Positions 1 through 11,541 of a stretch of DNA of 64,000 bases are shown here, in pieces; within the stretch, counting starts at the first letter, position 1, and each line of letters begins with the position of its first letter. Source of the DNA: Hyaloscypha bicolor E (Eukaryota > Ascomycota > Leotiomycetes > Helotiales > Hyaloscyphaceae); NCBI RefSeq assembly GCF_002865645.1, contig NW_020194655.1:62001-126000 (forward strand), written 5' to 3'. The notes beneath the pieces were generated by a model. That model did not search any database. It was not told the origin of the DNA and saw only the letters and a program-made list of their open reading frames with translations. The position numbers and the translations under genes were made by a program.

Positions 1-3000
1 TTTCACAGCTCGCTCTTTCAGCCCTGACAGCATTCTCGAGTGTCTCATTACCTCGCCGACCTGATGTCTTTCGGGGTGGAAAGCCAGTTGATAGGATGTA
101 TTCGGTCTCAGCTCTTGGCCGGTATAGCTTCTCGTGGGTTGGAGACATGCTTACATTGGCGAGGAAGAAGAATCGACTTGAATTGGATGATCTACCCACA
201 ATGGATCACTATACCCGGTCGAAAGATCTCAGCGACTCGTGGGGAAAGAAAAAGCATCCCCGAAAGCTTTGGATAGAGATATTCCTAGCCCATAAATGGC
301 CTTTCATGATTCAATGGCTCTTGACGCTGCTCTCGGCTTTCGGCAACTTCGCGCCACAGTTCACGACATATCACATCCTACGGCTTCTAGAACGTCGACA
401 ACCAGGAGATCCAGCTAGCCCCGAAGCTTGGGTTTGGGTCGTAGCTCTGACTCTCACAACGATAGGACAGGCAGTGATCGAATCTTGGCTTTTCTGGTAA
501 ACTGTTCCCCACTAATCTCCAGCGCAATGCTAACTACGTTCAGGATCTCTTGGTCGGAGGTTGCCATCCCAATTCGCAGCCAAGTGTCTGCCTTGATCTT
601 CCAGAAAGCCATGCGTAGGAAGGACGTAAAAGGAGCGTCCAAATCAAACAAGAAAGAATCCGCAGACGTTCCAAATTTGGCACGAGATGCTGCCACCGAC
701 AAGGCAGAAGTTGACGAGGAAGACGAGGCTGATCCCAAAGGGAAGCAGTCTACTGTTAATCTCATTGGCGTTGATACTAAGCGAGTCTCGGACTTTGCTT
801 CATTCAACAATTACTTTCCTGGCAGTTTCTTCAAGCTGATTGTATCCTTCGTCTTTCTCATTAGCATTATTGGCTGGAAGGCTTTGCTCACTGGGTTTTT
901 GGCGATGTCCCTGACAATTCCAGTGAACATCTACTTCAGCAGGCGATACTCGGCTGCGCAAGATAGGTTGATGAAGGTCAGAGATGTTAAGATGGGTGTC
1001 GTGACAGAAGCGTTGCAAGGTAAGAAATTCTGAATGGCTTACGGATCTCTTTGTGATATTTTGCAGGCATTCGGCAAATCAAGTTCTCGGCATTAGAAAG
1101 AAACTGGCACGAAAAGATAGGGAAGGTCAGAGAAAGGGAACTGGGTGAGCAGTGGAATGTTTTTGTGTTCGTACTCCTATCCGATTGATCTGCCAATGCT
1201 AACCGTATCCAGTTCCGATACCTTCCTAATTTTGTGAGTCACCAATCAATATGCTGACCCGATTCCCCTCTAACATTTTACAGCTGCTGGATCACAAGTC
1301 CGATTGCACTTGCTGCAACATCTTTGGCGGTCTACTCCTACCTATACGGCGAGCTCACCCCATCGGTTGCCTTCACGGCCATTGGCGTATTCAGCAATCT
1401 CGAAGTGACACTTGCAGTCATCCCTGAGCTGACCACAGATCTGATCGATGCCCACATCTCCGTCACACGAATCGAAAGATATCTCAATGCCCCGGAGATT
1501 ACCAAGAACACAACTGATTCCCCGAATATCTCTTTCGACAATGCGTCGATTGCGTGGCCCTCAGATGAAGAGAAAACGGATAATGATCTACGATACGTGT
1601 TAAGGAATATCAACGTTTCATTCCCCGAGAACGAGCTCAGCGTCGTTAGCGGTAAGACTGGAACTGGGAAGAGTCTTTTGCTTGCCGCGATACTGGGCGA
1701 GGTGGATGTACTTTCAGGGAAGATCAACGTTCCGAGCGCACCGCATACACGAGATCGGCATGACAATCTGGCCACGAAAGACAACTGGATTATTCCGTCT
1801 TCAATTGCGTTCGTAGCGCAGATTCCATGGATTGTAAGTCTTGCTTTGTTGTGTCCAGGAACCTCGTGCACCCAGAAATGGGTGGATCAATTTAAGGAGT
1901 GCCCTCAAACGGTGCAGATTCTGACATCCTGATGTAGGAAAATGCAAGCATCAAGGAAAATATCCTCTTTGGTTTGCCGGACGACGAATACCGATACCAC
2001 ACAGTCCTCGAAGTCTGTGCGCTCAAGAAAGATTTGGATATGCTCACGGACGGCGAGAACACCGAAATTGGAGCCAATGGCATCAACTTAAGCGGTGGAC
2101 AGAGATGGCGCGTCACATTTGCTCGTGCGCTGTACTCACGGGCTGGCATACTTGTTCTTGACGACATCTTCAGCGCTGTTGATGCCCACGTTGGAAGACA
2201 CATCTTCGAAAAGGGATTGACTGGCGAATTGGGACAGGGCAGGACTCGTATATTGGTGACCCATCACGTTGCACTTTGCAAGTCGAAGACGAAGTATATT
2301 GTTGAACTCGGAGATGGGACAGTCGAGAACTCAGGTCTCGTTCAGGAGTTAGAAGAGGATGGAACTTTGCAGCAAATCATTAGACACGAGGAGGCGGAGC
2401 GACAAGTTGAGGAAGACGAGGATCCCACCGCCGTGAACTCAGAAGAGTCTTCAGATATCGATAACACGGAAGCGTTAAAGAAGGTTGATTCAAAGAAGGC
2501 CGCTCCAAAGAAGTTCGTTGAGGAGGAATCGCGAGAGAGAGGAAGAGTGAAGACGCGGGTTTATCTAGATTACTTGAAGTCGAGTGGAGGAATTCCGTTC
2601 TGGGGGTTCGCATTGGTGTTCTTCACAACGCAGCAATGCTTCCTCACTGGTAGGGCTTTCATTGACGTTTCACTCCTCCCGCTAACGTATTTCAGGTCGT
2701 GCATGGTGGCTTCGCTTGTGGACTGGGGCCAACGAGCACACAAGTCTCAAGCAAGCTCTCACGCAATCCTTTCAGGTCCAAGGATTCTCTAACTACGCAC
2801 GCAACTCCACATTTTCCGTATCTTCCTCTCACTCTCTGGAACCCGCAGACCCATCGGAGAACCTCAAGTTCTACCTCGGCGTTTATGTTGCCCTTTCGGT
2901 CGTGATCTCTCTCTTTGGTACCTTCCGTTACTGGTACATCTTTACTGGTTCTATACGTGCTTCGCGTCGTCTTTTCGAGAGACTCAGCTTCACGATTCTC

Positions 3001-4600
3001 CGAACTCCACTGAGATGGATGGACACCGTTCCATTGGGACGAATTCTCAATCGTTTCACAGCTGATTTCAACGTTGTTGACTCCCGATTGTGCAATGATA
3101 TGTCCTTTGGAGCCAACAATATTTTCCGCGTGGTTGGTGTGGTTGTTGCAGGGTGAGCACACAAATCTGATTGGAAGGCTTGGCTAACTGTACAGTGTTT
3201 TCGTCTCACCGTACATCATCATCCTATCTCTCACGCTCTTGGCGATCTGTATCCAAATCGCTCGGCTCTACATGACCGGTGCGCGAGAAGCTAAGCGTCT
3301 CGAATCCAGTGCTAAGTCACCCGTATTCGAACAATTTGGCTCTGCTCTGACCGGCGTTGGAACCATCCGGGCCTTCGACAAATCCGACACATACATTACT
3401 CGTATGTACTCCAAGATAGACGATCATATCTCTTCTTTCTGGTACCTATGGGCCTTCAATCGCTGGATGGGATGGCGCATGAGCCTTGTTGGTGGATTTT
3501 TCGCCACATTCGTCGCAGCCATGATCCTGCTCATCAATGGAATTGACGCAGCCCTTGCCGGGTTTGCACTCAGCTTCGCGTTAGAATATGGCTCAGCAGT
3601 TATCTGGTCTGTTCGTTTCTACACAAACATCGAGCTGGACATGAATGCTGCAGAGCGCATCATCGAATACGCCAGCCTCCCCACCGAATCGCTCGATGGT
3701 ACAGACCCGCCGGCGGCTTGGCCAAGTGAAGGCCGCCTCGAAGTCAAGGATCTCGTTGTTGGCTATGCTCCTGATCTGCCGCCCGTCTTGAAAGGTCTTA
3801 CATTCCGAGTGGAACGCAACGAACGTATCGGGGTCGTGGGCCGTACGGGAGCCGGAAAGTCGTCTTTGACTCTGGCGCTATTCCGTTTCCTGGAAGCCCG
3901 AGAGGGATCAATCCACATCGACGGCCTCGACATCTCGAAGATCAAACTTCACGATCTGCGCTCCCGACTAGCAATTATCCCCCAAGACCCAGTTCTCTTC
4001 TCTGGCACTGTCAGAAGTAATCTCGACGCCTTCGATGAGCAGGGCGACTCCGCCTTACGAGACGCGTTATTGCGGGTTCACCTCGTCTCAGTCGAGGAAC
4101 TCGAGTCCTTAAACTCGTCCTCTTCCTCATCCGGCTCTGCCACTCCGGTTCCTCCAATTCCAAATACACCAAACGGTACAACAAAGAACTTAAACAAGAA
4201 CCCCTTCCTCCACCTCTCGTCTCCTATCACCGAAGGCGGCCTCAACCTCTCCCAAGGCCAGCGACAGCTACTCTGCTTGGCACGTGCCATCGTCTCTCGG
4301 CCGAAAATCATGGTTCTCGACGAAGCTACATCAGCTGTTGACATGGCGACCGATACCTTGATCCAACGCTCTATCAGAGAAGAATTTGGCGATAGCACGC
4401 TCATTGTTATTGCGCATCGGTTGAGCACTATTGCAGATTTCGATAAGATTCTTGTGTTGGATGATGGTCGAGTGAGTGAGTTCGGCACGCCGAAGGAGCT
4501 ATTCGCGCTTGAGAATGGGGTATTCAAAGGCATGGTTGGCGAGAGCGGCGAAAAGAAGAAGCTGATCAGTATGATTCAGGGCGCTGAGCCCACGGAGTGA
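1..4600 (+). CDS. ABCC-type (MRP-like) full ABC transporter, 5' end outside window
   Basis: Exports conjugates or drugs across a membrane using ATP; the substrate is not readable from sequence. Exons that keep one frame: 3-496, 544-1019, 1067-about 1166, 1213-1233, 1284-1833, 1938-2649, 2696-3152, 3196-4600, giving 1404 visible residues. The order is TMD1, NBD1, TMD2, NBD2. NBD1 has Walker A GKTGTGKS (about residue 487), signature LSGGQ (about 597) and Walker B ending in LVLDD, so the catalytic Glu is replaced by Asp, as is usual in ABCC NBD1. NBD2 has GRTGAGKSS, LSQGQRQ and VLDEATSAVD. The frame is open to the first base, so the start and any TMD0 lie upstream. A Ser/Asn/Pro-rich insert of about 30 residues sits before the NBD2 signature. 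The donor near 1167 is the least certain junction; family assignment is firm. Confidence 0.95.
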
Positions 4601-4746
4601 GGGTTGTGGGAATGAATTCCGAAAGGAAACAAAACGTGGTGCAAAAGATAGCCTTTGAATTTCGTGCGTTGGTTAGAGTTAGCATGCCTGGTCTTCTGTT
4701 CGTGTAAATAGACTTTCCCAGCAACATCGTTACTTTCTAACACTGT

Positions 4747-5280
4747 TTGGCTTGCTTGCCTGTGATATCATTGACAGAATCATACTGCAATCTCGAGCTT
4801 CGCGTCCTGCAGAAACTCCTTCTTGAATACAAGAAGCGAAACGCCACGCTCATTACCATATCCCCCGAGTTACCCCGTACAAGTCTCGACACAAGATACG
4901 AACTTGAGCTTGGGTTCCCCGTCCTCTCAGACGTCGTCTACGCAAAGGGTTTGGGGATTGTGTGGAAGCAGCCAGATGTTATGATGGTCGTTCTTGTGTT
5001 TACGGAATGGAAAAGGATGCATGGGAACAACGAGATGAAGATCTCGGTCCCTGGCATGTTTTTGGTTGATAAAAATGGTTTAGTCAAGAATGTGTATGTG
5101 GAGACTGATTGGCATAGGTCGGAGACGCGGGCAGCGTTGGAGTGGATGATGCTGGAGGGCGGAAAATTGAGGGGACCTGAAAAGCGCTTCGAATATTGCG
5201 AACATGTTCTAGAGGAAGTCTGTTCTCAGGTATACAGACAGTGTGGGCAAAAACTACCCAAGCTACTCAAGCTACTCTAG
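4747..5280 (+). pseudogene. AhpC/TSA (peroxiredoxin-like) gene fragment, both ends damaged
   Basis: The reading frame matches the thioredoxin-fold AhpC/TSA family: an (S)YCNLELR segment, then ISPELP, a GFPVLSD stretch and a PGMFLVDKNG strand. The usual WCPYC active site is incomplete: only the second Cys is left and no upstream exon with the WCP part is found in the 146 bp between this frame and the transporter. An acceptor-like TTGACAG precedes the motif at 4771-4777. There is no convincing ATG; the frame simply opens near 4741. At the other end a transposon enters at 5239, so the last 14 codons are transposon DNA. Probably inactive. A functional 5' exon elsewhere is unlikely given the neighbouring gene. 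Confidence 0.7.
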
Positions 5281-6072
5281 AGCGGTCTTGAGTAGAGTAG
5301 AGTAGAGTTTGAGTAGCGTAATATGGTACTTGAGTAGAGTAGAGTACTACTCTAGAGTAACTCAAGAGTAGTCACGTGAAAGTTATTAAAAAATAATAAA
5401 TTAATATTTATTTAATTATTAATAAATAAATAAGGTACCTATTAAGCAGTATTATATAATTTAAGCTGGCGCTTATATAAGGCTACTTAAATACTACTTT
5501 CCTTCTCACAAAAAACAGCTTTACCTTCTCGGAATCTTTCTTTTTCTTCTTTTTTTCTTCTCTTTTTACTTCTTATAATTCGTCTTTATATTACCCCCTA
5601 CTTTTTAAGCAAGATATTATCTTAATAGTACTCTTATTAAGTCTATTTTATAATTTAGATATAATAAGAGCACCTTGAGAGAAGAGTTTGCCCTTAATAG
5701 CCAAGGAAGCCTAAGAATATATTAAGCTAGTAGAGGTTCTACCTTACTTACTAAGCCTCGCTACTAATAGCCGGTTCCCCTCCCACTGCGCTTCGCTTGT
5801 GGTCGGGATAAGCAAGTGTCTCGTTTAACCAAGTGTCCCATCGAGATTTTAGCCGGTACTTGATTTTTGGTGCGCATCGCACGCAAAATCAAGAATATTT
5901 ACAATGGAATTAAGGATACTAGTTACAAAAAAAACAAAGCTATCTAGAACTGTACAAAATCGGCATTCGCTTGTATACTGTCAATTGAGCCCGCATTACT
6001 CTCCATATCTGACGAGTCTGGGTAATCAAAAGGGGGTGAACTTGAGTCTATATACTCTCCCACACTCTCCTT

Positions 6073-8563
6073 TTAATGCTCCCGTTCTGTAGTATTAATT
6101 ACTACATCCTCATCCCCATTAATAAAGGTATTTGGTGCCTCTAGCCGATCAGGGGCTGGATTACTGAGGGACGCCTCAAGCTGGCGAACCACGAGCTGTA
6201 AATCAGGGTAAAAGTCCTCCTTATAGCGAGCTCGTTCGATAATCGTAGGGTTTTTATCAGGTTCGCGAATTGGTACCATATCCTCCACTGGAATTAGCTC
6301 GTCTTTTGATCGATACTCTGCAATTCTGACTAATCTAGCTTTCTCATCCTTGCAAGCTTGGATACCGGTATCCTTGAGGTGATTTTTAGCTCGATTAATG
6401 GCAGTGGCGAGCTTCTTTTTAGCCTTGCGAAGAGCCTTCCCATTATCCTTCTCCTTCTTCTCTTTAATCTCAATACGAAGCTCTGCTACGCTCGCAGATG
6501 GGGCCCCCTTGTATAAGCTCTTACGAGACTTCGCCTTTCGATTATACTCCTCACGAAGCTTTGTTTAGAGAGCCTGGTGCTCTATTGTCTGGAGATGACT
6601 CTTTTGTAATTATATATTAACCTTCTTGATAGTAATCTTCCAAGTTTCCTTCGAATTATCTAAAAACTTCGTAGGATCGCGATCTGCAAGTATATGCAGG
6701 GTTGAGGCTATATTCCACACTTTATCGGGGCGGGTAGGTAATAAGGGGGGAAGATCTAGGCTATCCTCTGCCTTAATCTCCTTAATTAATCTTTTCTTCT
6801 TTCCGTACGATTACATCTTTTTAATTCCAGCTTTGCAATTAACAGGCCATATACCAGAACTCTCAAAGGCGTTCTTAATTGTGTACTTTTGTATTGTTTG
6901 CATATGAATAAAGATAAGATCGCGAAAAAAGGAGGTAATCGTATATTCAAAACAGTGTGTCAAAAAAGTAATCAAGGTATTCCGAATATTCATGAATATT
7001 CATGATTAGCTTGAATAGAATATAATTACCGCAATTCTTAAATAATTTGATTAGATTAGAATATATAATCGTGAATACTCATGAAGACTATGATTACTCT
7101 ACACGTGACTATAGCACGCGATACGCTAGCTTAATTAAGTAGAGGCCCCGCTCTAGTGTCGCCTTAGCGCCACCTCGCTGCCTAATTAGTAGGCGAAAGG
7201 CTTGCAAAGACGATGCTAGATCGGGAGCCATACCTAATTAGGTTAGTATATCACGTGCGACAGTCACGTGTACAGTAATCAAAGTATTCATGAATATTCA
7301 TGATTACCTTAATTAGAATCTGATTAGAATATAATTAGTGGGTATTTTTAATGAATAGATTAGATTACTAGCCAGTATTCTAATCTAATCTATTCATTTG
7401 ACACACTGATTCAAAATCAAGAGATCGGAGGGCCATATAAATCGCCATTTTATGGTAGTGCTTCCAGGGGCGGAATATACCAATATTAAGTGGTTAAAGG
7501 GCGTATATCAAATGGGAGGGGAACCAGAAGAGCTTAATATTATGTTCGCCAGCTTTTAATTAAAAGGGTTTATAGACGTGAGATTCGTATCTATTAAGGA
7601 GAAGTATTTTCCAGGGCTTATTTGGACCAGCTTTTGAATACTTAATCAAATGATTAAGGTATTTCATAGCTACGTTATTATTTATATACCCGGTAGGAGT
7701 ATATTCAATATGCTCCGTACTAACCAGGTTTTCCGATATCCAATTATCTATAATCTTCTTTCCAGGAGCAATTACAAATGGAGGAAGAGGTTTACGCCCA
7801 TCCGCGTAAATAGTTTCGATTATCGTAACTGATTTGCGATTCTCAGGGCTTGCCGTATATAGCTCCTTTACCTCTATGGGCACAATTACGTACTCACCGG
7901 TAGGGCAACCAATACGGGCTCCTGACTCGTCCATATTCAGAACGTTCTTTCCCTTTGTAATATGAAGCTCCTCCAAAGTATCTTAATATTTCCGAAACCA
8001 TATTCTAACGTCTTCTTCTATATAGGACTCGAGTCGTACGTATGCAATTGGCTTCGTTTTAATCGTGTAAAGTGTCTTGTGGTTCCGTATCCAGAGGCTA
8101 AACCAAGTAGCCAAAGGGGGTGATTTTGGGGGAGATTCAGCCTAATTATGTTAGATATATTATTAGATTTAAAAGAAGCACTTATAGCCTTCAAGTGGGC
8201 AATTGCGGCTTGAACTATCTGATATATAGTACCCAAACCAGCCTCCCATTGCTCGTAGCAATATTGCCGAATCGCCTCCTCCTGTGCCTCGTTCAGGATC
8301 TTATTATTACCACCATGCGTATTATAGAGTCCTTGGGAGTTCCTCTTCTTATTATGCTTGCGGAGTACCGATTTTCGCAAGGAAGCTTCCTTGACGTAAT
8401 ATATCCTCGCAGCAGTAATTGCTGAATTATCGTCGTTCTCAAGGCACCATTCGCGGGCCTCATTAAAGATACGGTGGTAATTAGCTTCCGTAGCATGTGG
8501 ATAATAGAAATACTCCCAGGATATCTCCCTAATCCTGGTAGAATCAAATAAAGGTGTACCCAT
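6073..8563 (-). pseudogene. Fot1/pogo-like DDE transposase, inactivated
   Basis: Reading leftward from the ATG at 8563: an N-terminal helix-turn-helix part (QEEAIRQYCYEQW), then after a frameshift the DDE core with NMDESGARIG (first Asp kept) and, near 7570, LLLNRYESH, where the family normally has an Asp-Gly-His type second catalytic motif. After the 456-bp insertion the C-terminal part resumes with FFRDL, IKNAFESSGIWP and a Lys/Glu-rich tail ending near 6073. The second catalytic Asp is Asn, and there are frameshifts, stops and the insertion, so the protein cannot be made. Substitutions are compatible with C-to-T type decay. Confidence 0.8.
6953..7408. mobile_element. hAT-type MITE (456 bp) inside the transposase pseudogene
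   Basis: Perfect inverted ends CAGTGTGTCAAA and TTTGACACACTG, flanked by a perfect 8-bp target duplication ATTCAAAA at 6945-6952 and 7409-7416. No coding capacity. The interior has ATTCATGAATATTCATGA palindromes near both ends and two CACGTG boxes. It is the same terminal family as 32226-32831 and interrupts the Fot1-like transposase between its DDE core and C-terminal tail. Confidence 0.9.
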
Positions 8564-8777
8564 TTTTGGAATCTTTGCACGTGAATTGAATAATGAATTG
8601 GTCAACAAGTTGGGCCAAACGCGCAATTGCAAGACGCGTTTTTTGGTGAGGATCACACGTAAATTTTAGGGCCCGCATTTTCTCGATGGGACACTTGGTT
8701 AAACGAGACACTTGCTTATCCCGACCACAAGCGAAGCGCAGTGGGAGGGGAACCGGCTATTACTTGATTGAGCAGTA

Positions 8778-8920
8778 TCCCTTCGTCCGGTGAGACATTA
8801 CTAGCGTATCAGCCACAGCTGTGGCACCCAATAAAATTCCTGAAGCCATATAATTTTATGCCCCGCCAGCCAAGCGAGAGCCCCCTGCCCACGCTAGTAA
8901 TGTCTCACCGGACGAAGGGA
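8778..8920. mobile_element. Small TA-flanked MITE, TCCCTTCGTCCGGTGAGACAT family
   Basis: A 143-bp element with near-perfect inverted repeats TCCCTTCGTCCGGTGAGACATTACTAGCG at both ends, between TA dinucleotides at 8776-8777 and 8921-8922. No coding sequence. A second copy is at 41093-41223 and a single-end footprint at 29998-30015. The TA duplication suggests mobilisation by a Tc1/mariner transposase; no autonomous partner with these ends is in the window. Confidence 0.85.
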
Positions 8921-9368
8921 TAGTGGCACTAGACTCGGGCCACCCCGGAGCCTTACCCAATTAAGCTAGTGTGTTGCATGTAACATCACGTGTGGTATTA
9001 CGTATATACTACTCATCTACTCTAGAATATTCTAGAGTAGTTGAGTAGAGTATTGAGTAGAGTATGAATAGTGAGAAATTCATTTGAGTAGAATATGAGT
9101 AGCACCTACTACTCTACTCTACTCTACTCATTTCCCCCACTATATACAGAGGATCGATTGATTACAGTGTTTTAAAATCAATGAAATCTTTAAAAAGGGA
9201 TTAAAGATGGTCTATTAAGATAAATCTATAGCAATCAATCCTCAACTTTAATGTATATAAATTCGGTCGCTCGTATGCCTTCCCTATTTTCTCCGGTGCC
9301 AAACTCCAAGTTCGCCACCCAATTTGCCACCCTACATCTCAATCAAACTTCCATTTCCTTTGTCTCCT

Positions 9369-11541
9369 CTAGTAAGTGTTCAAATCAATGGATGCTTTCT
9401 TGGTCTCTGCATGCTCAGTACCAAGCAATCGTTCAAAACCACCTCAGGCTTTCCGGTACATTGGCTCAGCACGACTATACTCCTTCTTCACATGCTGCAG
9501 CCTCGCACCCAGATAAACGCTCCGAAAATAATCCGGGTGGTCTTTACCAAGAAGTTTCTCTCTCCCAGCCAGTGCTTTCTGGCTTAAATCCAGCGCTGGG
9601 GGTATCTTTTCTCGTAAAATAGCGCCCATGCTAACCCGGTCATGCTGTCGAATGGATGCGGATGATGTGCTCCAAGGGCTTTAATGCGGCGTCGAAGAAC
9701 TTGGTTGTGTGCTTGCTCAGCCTCTTTGTAACGCTTGTATTGGAGAAACACTTGGGCGAGAATATATTGGCTTTCTAGTGTTTCCAGATGGTCCTTGCCA
9801 TAAAGCTCTTCGCGTCCCCAGAGTGTCAGCCGACCGTAGTGCTCTGCAGATTCGAGGTCGCCTTGGCTTCGCAGAGCATCTGTGAGACTTGACATGCACA
9901 CCAGTGTGCTCGGGTGGTTTTCACCCAGCGCAGCTTTTGAGTCTTCAACTGCTAGCCTTAGTGTTTCCACTGCAGCGTCGAAATTGCCTTGATTAAATTG
10001 GAGGTACCCTAGATTGTTCACAGCAGTCACGGTAATATCGTGGATAGGTCCCAAGCTCTGTTTGCTCGAATTGTACACATCGCGGAATTCCTTCCCTGCT
10101 TCGACAAATTTACCTTGGGTAGCGAGTGCGACCCCTAATCTCCGAGTGTCAATAATGGTATCTCGGTGGCGGGGCTCGAATAGCAACTTCCTCAGCTCCA
10201 ATAGCTGACGATACGGCGCTTCAGCTTCAACGGGTCGACCCAGTGGAAGGCAGATACCACCCAGAGTCTCCAGAGCCTTCAAGGTGTCTTCATGACTTGC
10301 TCCGGGGATCTTCTCGCGAATATCCAGGGCCTCTCGGAACATTACTTCGGCCTTTGAGAACAAGCCGCGTCGATTCTGAAGGAAGCTTCCCGTTTTCTCA
10401 AGCAAAGATGCTCGCTCCGTCCAGAAGAACGTAGACGTTTGTGACATCTGATCGTTGGACACCAAAACGCCGACTGGGTGGTAGTCCAGAACGGTCTTGG
10501 CATGAAGAAGTAAGGATTGACACTCTCCCCAATTCTCAAATTTAGAGGTGGGGAATGCTTCAGATACCTTAAGAAGGGCTGTAGTTTGCCATCTGACTGT
10601 TTCTTGTCTGCTCTGGACCCAACTTTTGACGGCGAGTTGTACCAGCCGGTGCATTGAAAACAGACCACCTGGGAGATAGCGCGGTCAGTATTTCTTTATC
10701 GGAAAACTTTCACTGTACCAGAGGTGATAGAATTATCAACCGGGAGATTTGATTCTTCCACAGCTCACGTAACGTCCAAGCTACATGAAACTATAGAGAG
10801 TACATACCATCGCCATCAGGCTCAATGAGACAATAATCCCTCAGCATCGCACAGTCATCCTCGAAATCTAGATCAATTTCGACAGCATCTTCGGTGGGAT
10901 GGAGATCTAGACCGGCTACCTTGGGAGGGATCTGGTCAGTATCATCAAGATCGTCTTCATCGCCGCTCGGCATACCCCAAGAGTCCTCGCCATCGCTTTG
11001 GTAGTAATGTTGGTCGTCCTGAAGGTGTAGTTCAGCCTCCAAGATATCAGCATCCTCGCCATTGATGACTTTGTTACCCCTGGTTCCTTGAACATTGACT
11101 TTCTTGGTTCGAAGCAGAGACCCTGGAACCAAGTGTCGATCATAGTACCCACAAAGCGATAGCAGCTCCGCAGCAGAATGTCTCACTTCCATTACCTGAT
11201 CGAAGGACATCTGCAGTGTGGTGAGCATGGCGTTTTTCGAGTTCCCATTCCGCCTGAAATCCTGCTGGTCTCGTCCAAGGAGATTCATAACGTGTTGGGT
11301 TCCTTTATTGAAATTGCTCAGATACTTTGAGACAGTTATGCGAGGGGCTCCGTGATTGATATAGGCAGCCGCTTGTGTAATCGCCAGAGGCATATACTCG
11401 AAGAGACTTCAGAAGCTCCAGACCTGTCTCTTCCATACACTCTGTTGTGAGAATGGATACAAAAGGAGTGTGCCCCTGCCAATCCCTGTAACATCCCTGT
11501 TTCGCTCGCGTAGCATTCCTAAAACATGGGTGTACGCCCAA
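9369..11541 (-). pseudogene. NB-ARC/TPR (NLR-like) protein, frameshifted and 5'-truncated
   Basis: Fungal NLR-like proteins pair a nucleotide-binding domain with C-terminal tetratricopeptide repeats and act in non-self recognition. Here the 3' end of the NB-ARC region survives (MPLAITQAAAYINHG, then SAAELLSLCGYYDR, an acidic insert, and RDYCLIEPDGDG). An intron at 10669-10807 (GTATGT..CCCAG) joins it to LFSMHRLVQLAVKSWVQ. About seven TPR units follow, of the G..HP.TL....NLA type. Frameshifts lie near 11395 (LLKSLRV out of frame with MPLAI) and 9598-9612 (in a C-run after FYEKRYP), and an in-frame TGA follows YRKA at 9444; the last readable TPR codons end at 9371. No P-loop is visible upstream, so the gene is truncated as well. 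Confidence 0.8.

Larger units (their letters stand above)
5770..8757 (-). mobile_element. Tc1/mariner (Fot1/pogo-like) transposon nested in the outer element
   Basis: Long terminal inverted repeats of about 75 bp begin GCCGGTTCCCCTCCCACTGC and sit between TA dinucleotides (5768-5769 and 8758-8759), the target duplication of Tc1/mariner elements. The inside encodes, on the minus strand, a decayed pogo/Fot1-class transposase. The total is 2988 bp, including a 456-bp hAT-type miniature element that landed inside the transposase gene. Confidence 0.85.
5239..9142. mobile_element. Outer hAT-like non-autonomous element carrying nested insertions
   Basis: The element starts CAGTGTGGGCAAA and ends with an inverted, diverged copy (TTTCCCCCACTA). 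It is flanked by a perfect 8-bp duplication, TATACAGA, at 5231-5238 and 9143-9150. An 8-bp duplication with CAG-type ends fits the hAT superfamily. Both ends are filled with short direct and inverted GAGTA/TACTC repeats, possible transposase-binding sites. Once the inner Tc1/mariner element and small MITE are removed, about 0.77 kb remains with no coding capacity. It shares an internal segment (AAATAAATAAGGTAC, TTATATAAGG, ACTTAAATACT) with the element at 32226-32831. Confidence 0.85.

Noticed and set aside
5221..9220. Insertion of the outer transposon inside a short intron (GTATAC..GATTACAG)
   Set aside because: After removing the element the supposed intron would be about 26 nt, too short to be credible; the frame reads straight through instead.
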